From Puffinus mauretanicus (taxonomy: Eukaryota > Chordata > Aves > Procellariiformes > Procellariidae), in NCBI GenBank assembly GCA_023333565.1, contig JAJKFH010000205.1, positions 1,364,001 through 1,428,000 on the forward strand: a DNA stretch of 64,000 nt. Reading direction: 5' to 3'. This document shows positions 1-11,024 of the stretch, one piece after another; within the stretch, counting starts at the first letter, position 1, and each line of letters starts with the position of its first letter. The translations under genes and the position numbers were made by a program. The notes under the pieces were generated by a model, which was not told the DNA's origin, did no database searches, and saw only the letters and a list, made by a program, of their open reading frames with translations.

Positions 1-3000
1 CTGGCTGCTGCCAGCTCTTACAGCTGTAACCTCTGGCTTGACTCCGTGCCCCAACAGGACCATTACCCTTCCTCCATCTGGCACACCTGGGAACAAGGGG
101 ATCACCAGCAAAAAGCCAGTTAAAATGGGCCCTGGTTGCACAAGTTGCATAATCTATGCTACCTATTTCTAGGGGACGGAGCACATTTTGCTGGCCAAGA
201 CCTCCACGCGTCACCACGTACTTTCTGTTGAAGGACACAGAAGGAACAGCAGGCTCTGGCGCTGCCTCTTCCACCTAGCAGGGCACTGGGAGCACTGAAG
301 CAAGGGACAGTTTTCCCAACAAACATGCATCCCTCGTAGATCAAATGGCCACACAGGGTGCTCCGGGGACAGAACAACTGCGGGGGCTAAAAGGAGCGAG
401 ATGACAATTCGGCTTGGCATGAGGCACAGATAGTTCTCGTGACAGACTGCATTAACCTCTTCACTGCTGAAGCCTTGCTCCCCAGTGGGGCTGTTCCTCA
501 AGAGGGTTGTTTCTCTAGACAGACCCAATAAACTAAACTGGTTTGAGGTGTTTTGTGCCTGTAATGCACAACAGCATCAAAGAGATTAAAAAGGAGAATA
601 TACGGGATTTCTCGGAAATAAAACACCCATAAAAGCGGAGATGAACGCTCAGCACACGCAGGAGAGGTTCAGGCAAGGCCATCCCCACCGCAGGTGGAGA
701 GGAACAAATCACAGCAGCTATGATCTGCAGAGTCACCATGGGAAGGGGACAAGACATAAGGCAAAGCCATCTCCTCCACCCAGCACCAGCCCACCAGCAC
801 CAGCCACGAGAGCCCCGGATCAGATGGGAATTCAGATAGACCTGAGCCCCAGAGCAGCTGGGCAAGATGTGCAAACCCTCCCTTGGATTTTTATTCTGCA
901 GTAAAATTCCAAGAGCATTAGAAAGAGGTTCTTCAAGGAACTGTGGGAGGAGCAGGAGCTCTTATAAGGAAGTCCTTACATTGTCAGCAGTTTTGAGATG
1001 CTTTGCAACCGTCCGGTCCCTCCTTGCTCCACCCGGAGTATTTAAATCAAGGAGGTTCTTCAGATAGTGGACTAGATTTGAACGACAAGGTTTCCCCAAC
1101 TTCTTGGCTGGCAATCCCTTCCTTTCCGATATTCTCGCTAGAAATGAGAAATTTGCTGTTGATGAAGCGCATCCCCCAGGACCAAACCAGCAGCGAGGGA
1201 CAGGGCCAGGCTACGCTGACCCACGGGTCCTATTTGGCCACATTTCTGGATCAGCTCCCACGTGTCCATGTCACACAGGGTACCGTATCTCCCCTCACAG
1301 ATAACACTTCCCTTTCACGAGAAAAATAGCTTGATTAAAAGCTGCTGACCCCTGCTCGACTTATCACAAGAGAAAAACGAAACCAGTTTGGAGTCAGGAA
1401 AGGGCTACGTGAGCCCCTTCGCCTCCACCTGCCTTTCCAGGCAGTCAATGCGAGTGTGTTAAAGACAAGAGGAGCACAGCGAGATATATTTTAGACATCA
1501 CACGCAACTGCAGCGGAGAATAACTCACTAAAAACCTGATTTACTTAACGGCCGTACCAGCAGCTTTGCAAAACCCGGGTGACTTCAGAGGAAGCCGGTG
1601 CCTTGCTGCCGCTCTGAGTCACGGGAAGCGCAGCGCCGCAGCCCACCCCGGAGATTTCCCCCAACTATTCTTATCTTGTCTCACAGTAACTCGAGGCTCG
1701 TTTTCAAAACCGGGGCCTATTCAGAGCAAACAAACAAGTCACCGCATTCACTAAACCCTGCTGCATCCGGGGAAGCGCTGTAAATCACGTGCATAGACAG
1801 GGTTTACATGCAGAAGCGACAAGGAACGCGCATCTGCAATGATTTTATGGCACACCAGCACAGATAATGGTTTTATGCTCTTAAAACCAGGTGATTTAAA
1901 TTCCAGGGTGTCACAGATTTTAGTCCTCAGCTAATTTTTCCTCTCTTTTATGCTCTGGCATACATCACCATCATCGAGAGAGCAGAACTCTCAAAAATTA
2001 GATTTCCTGAAGATAGAGTACAAGAAAATGATGTTTTCTACGGCAAATCAGTTCAACAGAAGCTCAATAAAACATGATTGATAATTAGTGTTTTCTTTTT
2101 GACAGCTAGTAGCAATTGCCTTCTCCTTAAATCTAGCGCATTTGCCAATTTAAAACTAATCTACCCAAAAATGAAACAAAACATCTGGCAAAAAAATTCC
2201 CAGTGAATATTGGCTAAGATTTACAAAGTTATGCACCAGAGCGTCACCTGGTACAGCATCAGACAACTCAACATTAATTAGGGTAGAGCCGAGATGGCCT
2301 TGTGGAAAGAGCCATCAGGCAAACGGACAACGGATGGGAATAGCTAAATCAGTTTAGGTTTCCCCTAACAGGAGCAGATCAAAAGAAAACTAACCCGATT
2401 AGGAGGGAGAGAGACACTGATCCAGATTCATTAAGCAAAGCAGAACAGCTATAAAGTGACATCTATAGTTGCTTTCCTTACCAGGGTCGCACAAAGCAGC
2501 CAGCATGTACCAGCGGATCTGGCCCAGATTTATGGGCTAAAGGTAGACCCTTTTAAATAAGGACAGCTTCCCTCCCCCCAGCTTACTTTCCCAGTTAAGC
2601 AGCTGTCCAAAAAAAAAATAGGCCATAAAAAAAAGCCCCCCAAAATTTAATTAAATAGAGTAAGTGATGCTCACTGCCTGTTGGCAGTGCCATTCTCCCT
2701 GCGCCGGGCAGCTTGTCCTGATTTCGGGCAGGTCGAAGCCGCATTGCCAACCAAGGCTTTTGGCTCAGCCCGTTTCAGACCGCGGGAAGGGCCAGGCAGG
2801 AGGGATTTGGTTCAAGCGCTGGCTGTGCCCATGCGCGGGTCCCCAAGCATCCCGCTCCAAGGATGCACGCCGGGGCGGTTCCGTGGTCCCTGATAGAAGC
2901 CGGCATTCGAACTAAGGCAGGGCGAGTCGGTGCTCCCCCAGGGATGCATGCACGCCCAGTACAACTCCCGGGACCTGCACCCGGGAGCCATCACCTCCTG

Positions 3001-3103
3001 CAGCAAATCCTGTCCCCCGCGAGATTAGCTCACTGTTATGCACAGCTGCCACCGCCGCTTACAAGGGGCTAATTTTAGTTAAACGCGGACACTCAGTGAC
3101 TTC

Positions 3104-3928
3104 ATAGAATCACAGAATCATTAAGGTTGGAAAAGACCTCTAAGATCATCGAGTCCAACCGTCAACCCAACACCACCATGCCCACTACACCATGTCCCTA
3201 AGCGCCTCATCTACACGTCTTTTAAATACTTCCAGGGATGGTGACTCAACCACTTCCCTGGGCAGCCTGTTCCAAGGCCTGACCACTCTTTCAGTAAAGA
3301 AATTTCTCCTGATGTCCAGTCTAAACCTCCCTTGGCGCAACTTGAGGCCATTTCCTCTCGTCCTATCGCTGTTACTTGGGAGAAGAGACCAACCCCCACC
3401 TCGCTACAACCTCCCTTCAGGGAGTTGTAGAGCGCGATGAGGTCTCCCCTCAGCCTCCTCTTCTCCAGGCTGAACACCCCCAGTTCCCTCAGCCGCTCCC
3501 CATCAGACTTGTGCTCCAGGCCTTCACCAGCTTCGTTGCCCTTCTCTGGACACGCTCCAGCACCTCCATGTCCTTCTTGTCGTGAGGGGCCCAAAACTGA
3601 ACACAGGATTCGAGGTGCGGCCTCACCAGTGCCCAGTACAGGGGCACGATCACCTCCCTGCTCCTGCTGGCCACACCAGTTCTGATACAGGCCAGGATGC
3701 CGTTGGCCTTCTTGGCCACCTGGGCACACTGCCGGCTCATGTTCAGCCGCTGTCAACCAGCACCCCCAGGTCCTTTTCCTCCGGGCAGCTTTCCAGCCAC
3801 TCTTCCCCAAGCCTGTAGCGTTGCCTGGGGTTGTGGTGGCCCAAGTGCAGGACCCGGCACTTGGCCTTGTTGACCTCATGCAGTTGGCCTTGGCAACTTG
3901 CTGGGGACCTGGGCTCCTGCTCCACCGG
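3104..3928 (-). mobile_element. CR1 LINE fragment, 3' end with reverse-transcriptase tail
   Basis: Chicken repeat 1 is the main avian non-LTR retrotransposon. The plus strand at 3104-3160 reads as the reverse complement of a CR1 3' end: repeats of TAGAATCA type, then AAGGTTGGAAAAGACC and GAGTCCAACC. The element is therefore on the minus strand. Reading it 5' to 3', 3925-3210 encodes the familiar C-terminal part of the CR1 reverse transcriptase, with short motifs such as [29 protein letters not shown] and [12 protein letters not shown]. These motifs fall in three different frames, so there are at least two frameshifts and the copy is dead. It is 5'-truncated at about 3928, as is typical of CR1. 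It lies in intron 2 in the same orientation as PPP1R16B. Confidence 0.95.
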
Positions 3929-6900
3929 TCACTTGTTAACCGCTACCTGAAAACCCTCTGCCATGCACAGCACAGCTACGGGGCTTCTCGTTAACACTGG
4001 GGCCAGCCGGTGCAAGCGCCTTCGCAGCGAGACGCACCGGGCTGGCAGGGTAAAAAGCCCCACGGAGCCCCTCGCGCAGCTGCTCTCCCCAAACCCCATG
4101 GAACGACTCGCTCCCCAGGGCTGATGACAGTGCAAAAAGCTCCCCACCGCCAGCAATCTCGGAGAAGGCTGCCCTGGCCGCGTCCCCGCACGCTCCTGCC
4201 AGTCCCGCTGCTTTCCGGAGCTGCGCACATCCCAGGGGAGGCACAAGCCCAGGTACCCGTTTTCTTTCCAAAGCAAATACTCCCCCCAGCCCGTGACACT
4301 TCTGCTCAGGTTAAATGCCTAAAGCCCGCAAGTCAGCATTTTACACGATCACTCTGTACACCGCAAATTGTGCCAAATCTAATGAGGTTTTTGTTGCTCC
4401 AGGAGGCTGTCCCAGAGCCAGGGGCAGGCTGCACCGCCCCCCCTGCTCCTGCATCGTGGGCATCCTGCGCTGGCAAGGACACCTCCAGCCTTCCCTTCGC
4501 CTCCCCCACAAGCATTTCCACCAACAAACTCTCTCCGGTCGCAGCTCTGTCACCCTGTCTGCCTTTGCTAACAGCCCTCGGAGCTGTAACCATGAGACAA
4601 ATTGCTCCCGTGCAGAAGCCAGACCCTCCCGGCGCATCAGGAGCACCCAGAAGCGCAGAGCGCTCCCAGGACCCGTGCATGGGAGGCACTCCTGGTTCTC
4701 CTGCTTCGAAGCTATCTCCTGTCCGCTGTGGGAAGGTGGCCTCCCACCCAGCAGGTCTGCTGCAGCTACGGAGAATTCAGACCTCCCAACAAGAGCAAAG
4801 GGATGTCCACAACAAAACAGCCAGTGCCCAACGTCCTCTCGTATTTTAGTGAGAGGTAATAAATGTAGCCAAGGCTTTGCATGTGTCTCACCAAACCTCC
4901 ACGTTCATGCACAGGTCAGACACTATCTGACACCTCCCAAGGAGCTGATATTGAGTTGGATGTTATTAGGATCTAAGACAGAAACTGCTTTGGGACAGGG
5001 CAAAACTGCAAGACCAATTTTGCCCACTGCATTGTGAATAAGTATCCTTCTCTTGCCCCCCAGTCCTGAGACCCCATGGTCTGTGGGTGACAAAGCTGTT
5101 ATTTTCATTTCCCAGTTACACAGCAACCAGTGCTGGTGTCTTAACCCCTCGAATCAGCCCGCTGGGTTTTGAAACGCTCTCCAGCATCCCAGCTGTGGCA
5201 TCTTCGGACCTCCATGCGCGATGCTCCATGGAGGAGATCTTTCCAGAGGGCACAGCAGAGACAGGACAGCTGGTGACAAGGTGCCACAGCGATAAGCAGC
5301 ATGTTGCAAGGAGGAGCTTTAAATAGATGTGAGCAGCTCAGTGGGTAGGTAAACAGGATCCCCCATTTCTTTCCTATTCCACGGCTGGAAAACCCACAGC
5401 CCCTTCCTCTGGGAGGGGAAGCAGGAGGGTGGGGAGCCCACAACAAACCAGGGTTGGTTTCCAGAACTGGGTAGTGGCTGCCACAGGGAGCCACTCCTCC
5501 CCACAGCGAAGAGAGGAGATGTTTCCACTGCTGCTGGGATCTCCTGGTGCAGATCGGGGCAATCCCCAAGGGGAACAAACTGCCAAGTCAGTATATTTTA
5601 ATACTGTGGGGTAGGAGTGCTTAACTGGGTGGTCTTTATATCAGCATCCAACAGAAAGGAGCTGAGCATTTTTCAGATGGACTCTGTATTCTTAAGGAGC
5701 ACAAATGCATTAGGTGACCAAAACAAACTGACTTCAGTAGAAGTTAAAATATCTAAATATCTTTCGAGATGTGTGCCAAAATCCTCAGGGATTCACAGGA
5801 AGCCCCCAGTTAATGGTAGCTGAATGTGCTCCTGTCAGAGCTTGGTCCAGGAAGGCTGAATGAGCAACGTGTTTCTGGAAGCTTTCAAACCCAAGAGACT
5901 AATACAAGGACCAAGCAAAGCCAGATGGCCAGACCTCTGTCTCGTCACCCTCGCACTGCTCCGGGCACGGCTCCTTCCACCTCCAGCTGCAATTCAAGCT
6001 GTCAATCCCACTTCACGGGAGGAAATCAGTCAACAAATATTGCCCTTCAGCTAGAAGACAAGTCTCTGAATGTAAGTCAAGCAAGAAATATTTCCTGTTC
6101 TCTTGTTCCCCTTAGGGTAACTGGACAGATCAACGCTGCAAATATTCCTGCTACTAAAGACATGGGAAATCCCAGAGCGCTGACTGATACAATGCAATGA
6201 TGACCCAAATCTTGAATCCACACTACAGATTCAATGCTGACCAGTACTCAAACGACAGTTTTCCTTGCTCTGAAGAGTGATGGAAAATTGCCACAGATGA
6301 GAATAATTCGGGTCAGGGGGCAGAGCGGCAGCTTGTTCATAGCTATTTCACAACCGCATGATTAAAGTTATGGAAGAATAAATTTACTGTGAAAGCACAC
6401 AGGGAATCCTGCTTAGATGCCCTTTAAGATGAAATTTTAAACTCACTGGCCCTTCTAATAAAAGCAAAATGGACTTCAGCATCCCTCCATGACCCGCTGT
6501 CACCTACCAACCCAGCTACATTGTGTTTCTGGCACAGCATCCAGCAGCAGGTTGGAAGCTGGCTGGTTATAGCCTAGACTGGAGCTTCATATCACATTCA
6601 GGACTTGCATCATTGTTTTGACAGCATCAGCTTTAGGAGGAAAGAAAACCCTGGGATCAACTGCCTGACAGCCAGGAGAATGTCACTGCAGATCCACGGG
6701 GACTGTCCTCCTTCGCTGGAGCTCTGGCTCTTTCTAATGCCTGCTATTTCAGGCTACCAAACCAAAATTTTAATTAAAAGAAGAGTCCCATTTAAGTTCC
6801 CGAGGAGCCCTGCTCTGGCCTTGCTAATTGAAGACAAACTGACAGGATCTGAAGTGAAAAAATAAACCAGGTCTGAAAAGTTCGAGAGTCACAGAAGGAG

Positions 6901-8829
6901 TCTGAGCTCCTAAGTAGGTTGAAGCTCGCTCTCTGCAGGAGTGCCACGTGTCGTCCAGCCCCAGGTTTCTAAGTTAGGTCCTGATCTCTGTAGAGCTGAC
7001 GGACTTCCAGAGGGTTAATCACAGCACCCCAGTTCGGATCTCACCTGTCTCCACTGACAACATGTGAGAATTGAACCCAACATTGGTGGACAGATGCAGA
7101 AAATGCTCTTCTCACCACGTCCTTAACACGAGTGAAATGGCTGTCCTTTACTGCAGGGGCATTGCTCCCTCCCCTCTCCAAGAGGCTGAGAGCTGGTATG
7201 GATTTCCAGGTGACTTCCTTATCCCAAGCCGCTGGGCAGACCGAAGATGTCCTGCAGCAATGAAACCTCGGTGCAGCAGAGCTGCTCCATTCCTGTGCAA
7301 GGACCGCGTGCTTCCGTTCGAGAATATTCTGCAGGTAAAATTTTGCTTTTATTGAAATAGATGGTTTTTTACATAGAGGGTCCTTCAGATTGGGTAATTG
7401 GAAAGACTTTGTTTGAATACACCAAGCCATCATGTCTCACTACATTGAAGCCTCATCATTTCAACCGGAACCGTGCAAGTATCAGCACTTGATCTCCAAC
7501 CTTTGCTGCTCTGAACCAGACCAGAGTGGAAATACTTTGAAGGTGCCAGAATCTCCCCCACCCACTCAAAACGTGGATGTTTCCAGACAGATGTAAGTGC
7601 AACACAGGACAAAATACAAGCTGCGTGCAGATAACGCTTCTCTACTACGGAAACCATCAGCTGCCGACTGGGTTAAAACAGGGCTGGTGCAACCGATAAG
7701 AACGGTGTGAGAGGGACTTCCAGGTTAATTCCTGCTCTAGTCTCCCCTTTTTAGAAGTGGATGCTATAACAATAGTCCTTAGGAGAAAGAAAAAGTGGTT
7801 TTTTTATGTTTCACGGTTGGTTTTGTTTTTTTTTAACTAATATGATCTCTCTTGCCAGCCAGGTAAAGGCACAGAGATTGAAATGAGACTTTGGAAGTTT
7901 TCCATTGCAATTCAGAGCTTGGTGCTCTTATCCTCAAGACAGGGCGCGCTCCTCTGTGCCGCCTGGGAAGCAAAGCCAGGCAGAGCAGACGAGACCACCA
8001 GGAAAAAGGGAATTGGGATCTGGCTTGAAATCCTTGGCCAAACTGACAGATGCTGCAAACTGTTATAAAATGTATACGGAGCATGAGAAACACAACCGAG
8101 CAACTAAAGCCAGTTTCCTACACGAGTGACATTTATAGCCGGTCTACCTCACGCTATCTAGGGAATCCGGAGGCCAAACTCAGCAATAAGCAGTTGCAAA
8201 TTGCAGGGACCTCAGTGGAAACTGCATCCGCTTGCTAGTAGCTGCACATGGGCTCTTGTTCCCCGAATTACGAGGAGTGCAGGGTGCTTGATTGCATCTT
8301 GGCTCTTGATTACAAAGGCATCAGCAGACAGAATTAAGCAGTTCGCTTCCTGGCCTATTTAGCATCCTTTAGGTGACGGGTTAGAGGGTAGGCAAGGCTT
8401 AGGAGACATTTGTGCCAGAATCTGATTTTTTTTTATTTTTTATTTTTTGTCAAGACATTTGCAGCAGGTGATAAGGTTTCCCAAAGATCTGGCCAGGCTC
8501 CAGAGGAAAAAAAAAAAAAGCAGTGAAAATGTATGTAAAAGCAGCTCTGCACTAGGTTATAAGGCACTGCCTGAACCAGCTGCCATAGCAACTGCTATTA
8601 AAGAAAGAATTAGAGCATTCTTCACGGAAGTAGGAAAACTCGCAGTCAGTAAGTGTAAGGATGGGATGCAAAGCAAAATAAAGGGGGATAAATATAAGCA
8701 AGCGGGAAAAATATGCAGAAGTGAACGAGAAGCAGGGCCCCTTGCACAGGTATCTGCTCTCGTGTTGCAGAGATACCTATAAATACACTAAGATACCTAA
8801 CCCCAACCTCATTAGCAAGCATTTCAGAT

Positions 8830-8911
8830 ACAGTTGATCCTGCCTTGGGGCAGGAGGTGGATTACATGACCTCCCGAGGCCCTCTCAACCTCTATTTTCC
8901 ATGATTCTAGG
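8830..8911 (+). mobile_element. Short, old CR1 LINE 3' tail
   Basis: The sequence runs through GGATTACATGACCTCCCGAG and CTCAACCTCT to CATGATTCTAG. This follows the end of older CR1 subfamilies (a GGACTAGATGACCTCC-type block, then CAACCTCTATGATTCTA). Only the last 80 or so bases are recognisable and they are diverged. Orientation is plus, antisense to PPP1R16B. No coding part is visible. Confidence 0.75.
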
Positions 8912-10307
8912 AGGAAGAAATCTACACCAGCTGAGCTGACCCGAATCCAGAAAGGCAGGAATTTAAATCTGGAAAAAAAATAGATTTAATCCACTTTTCA
9001 AGTTCTCCTTGACCAGGAGACAGGGCAGAAAGCAGAGCCTGCAGCCACAGCTTCAGCCAAGTTCTTTCTGTCCGGAAACTATATCCAAGCACTGCATTTT
9101 CAACTGCATCAGGGTAAAGCAGCCACGTGAGGTTTAGCCCTGCAAGAAGGCTTCACTTCCAACAATATTCATTTCCCCACCAATATTCATTTGCAAAGAA
9201 GAGGGGGTTTTGAGATTGGGGTTTTTTGGGTTTGTTTTTTTTTTTTTTCCCCAGAATACTCTTGCAAACACAATGATGCTGCAAAACTCCAGGTACCAGC
9301 GAGCTCTCGGGAGTGATCAGGCTAACGTCTTACGTCCTTTTGGCAGAATTGGATCAGATATTGCAACACAGCACCGCAGCAAGGCAGAGCCTTGGCTATC
9401 AGAAGTCACGGCCAAGGTGGGAAGACAGACGATATTTCACCCCGGGTTGCTGCTGCTTATTACACAGAAGATACCAGAGGTCCCCCCCCGAGCTGCCATA
9501 TATGCTCTCTGGGTTCTCGTTATTGGAGTGGGACAAAACACACAGTTAATCGTTGGAAACAGCATACACCTGGAAGGCAGCCAGGCAGGCAAGAAACACG
9601 TTGCCTGCAAGAAACCCCCTGTCACAGCCCCCCGGAGCGAGGAGCTGGCTGGGCTGTAGCGTCAGCCCTTCCACGCCGTTTCTCCCACCCAGCAGGCAGC
9701 CAGGTGTGCTGCTCTCAGTGCTGGATCCCACCCACATCCCTGGCCATTGCTGCTCTTCCATGCCTTGGTCCCCCTCGTGCGGATGGCAGGCAGTGACCCC
9801 CCGGGGAAATCACAAGGACAACCAAGCTGGGAAGCTACTGGCTAGAAAAATGTATGTATCATCATCATCATACATCAACCGATGTATCAGCAAGTATTCT
9901 CAGGCTCCGACTGGGAATTTCTGGCCTCGACATTTGGCAGTCTGTAGATATCAGAAAATAAGCAGCCATCCAAGGCTGCCTCCACGTCATCGGAAGCAGA
10001 GCAGCCAGGACAGGGAAGGCAAAGGTTAAACGCCAGCGATTTAGCACTTGGTTGTATGCGCGAACATCCCCGGGCACCTGACTGAATCAAGGTCCCATCG
10101 ATAATCTGCCTTCAGCTGACAAAAGGTCCTGACGTTCCCGGCGAAGGTGGCTGTTGCGTCCTGAGCTCTTCCTGCTGTGATTTGGCCGGGCAGGGTTTGC
10201 AGAGCAGATGGTGACCTTACATATCCTACCTGCTGCACCTTGCATGCACAGCCCTAAGAGTTTCAGCCTTTAGTCCCCACTGCCCACATCTCCTTTCGAA
10301 AGGAAAT

Positions 10308-10312
10308 ACTCC
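10308..10312. repeat. Target-site duplication, left copy (ACTCC)
   Basis: The five bases ACTCC stand directly before the TG that opens the LTR and are repeated exactly after its terminal CA at 11020-11024. A 5-bp duplication is what ERVL-type integrases usually make. Confidence 0.85.
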
Positions 10313-10686
10313 TGTGCTGGTTTTGGCTGGGATAGAGTTAATTGTCTTCCTAGTAGCTGGTATAGTGCTGTGTTTTGGATTTAGGATGAGAATAATGTGA
10401 TAACACACTGATGTTTTAGTTGTTAGAATGTGCTGGTTTTGGCTGGGATAGGGTTAATTTTCTTCACAGTAGCCAGTATGGGGCTGTGGTTTGGATTTGT
10501 GCTGGAAACAGTGTTGATAACACAGGGATGTTTCGTTCCTGCTGAGCAGGGCTTACACACAGTCAAGGTCTTTTCTGCTCCTCACCCCACCCCACCAGCG
10601 AGCAGGCTGGGGGTGCACAAGGAGTGAGAAGGGGACACGGCTGGGACAGCTGACCCCAACTGACCAAAGGGATATCCCATACCATA

Positions 10687-10694
10687 TGACGTCA
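10687..10694 (+). promoter_or_regulatory. Perfect CRE palindrome in LTR U3
   Basis: TGACGTCA is the consensus cAMP-response element bound by CREB/ATF factors. It sits 9 bases before the LTR TATA box, a typical spacing for a viral U3 promoter. Whether it is active here is unknown. Confidence 0.7.
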
Positions 10695-10703
10695 TGCTCA
10701 GCA

Positions 10704-10709
10704 TATAAA
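10704..10709 (+). promoter_or_regulatory. TATA box of the LTR
   Basis: TATAAA in the context GCATATAAAGCTGG. It would start transcription roughly 25-30 bases downstream, near 10735, into flanking intron DNA on the plus strand, antisense to PPP1R16B. Confidence 0.7.
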
Positions 10710-10887
10710 GCTGGGGAAGAAGAAGGAAGGGGGATGTTTGGGGTGATGGTGTTTGTCTTCCCAAGTAACCGTTACGCGTGATGCAGCCCTGCTGTCCTGG
10801 CGAGGGCTGAACACCTGCCTGCCGATGGGAAGGAGTGAGTGAATTCTTTGTTCTGCTTTGTTTGTGTGCGCAGCTTTTACTTTCCCT

Positions 10888-10893
10888 ATTAAA
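10888..10893 (+). terminator. LTR polyadenylation signal ATTAAA
   Basis: ATTAAA is followed by a GTGTCTT stretch, placed about 180 bases after the TATA box as expected for the end of R. An antisense orientation keeps this signal from acting on PPP1R16B transcripts. Confidence 0.6.
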
Positions 10894-11019
10894 GTGTCTT
10901 TACCTCAACTCACGAGTTTTCCCACTTTTACTCTTCTGATTCTCTCCCCCATCCCACCGGGGGGGGAGTGAGCGAGCGGCTGGTGGGGCTGAGTTGCCGG
11001 CTGGGGTTAAACCACGACA

Positions 11020-11024
11020 ACTCC
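11020..11024. repeat. Target-site duplication, right copy (ACTCC)
   Basis: Exact match to 10308-10312. It fixes the right boundary of the LTR at 11019. Confidence 0.85.

Larger units (their letters stand above)
10313..11019 (+). mobile_element. Solo LTR of an avian ERVL-like endogenous retrovirus, 707 bp
   Basis: The element opens TGTGCTGGTTTTGGCTGGGA and closes CCACGACA, so the ends are TG...CA with TGT/ACA inverted tips. It is flanked by an exact 5-bp duplication, ACTCC. The opening and the block ATATCCCATACCATATGACG are hallmarks of a common neoavian LTR family. It carries a CRE, a TATA box and an ATTAAA polyadenylation signal in the right order for U3-R-U5. No gag, pol or env sequence is present, so it is a solo LTR left by recombination. 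The first 116 bases are followed by a second, about 80% identical copy of the same U3 start at 10429, an unusual doubling. It lies in PPP1R16B intron 2, antisense to the gene. ERVL assignment rests on the duplication length and remembered LTR features, not a database match. Confidence 0.9.

Noticed and set aside
4010..5037. Overlapping plus-strand frames of 279 and 240 codons
   Set aside because: No recognisable domain or family similarity, no plausible splice partners, and composition like the surrounding intron. Treated as chance frames.
8447..8782. A 111-codon lysine-rich plus-strand frame
   Set aside because: It spans an A13 run and shows no family similarity; it looks like AT-rich chance sequence upstream of the CR1 tail.
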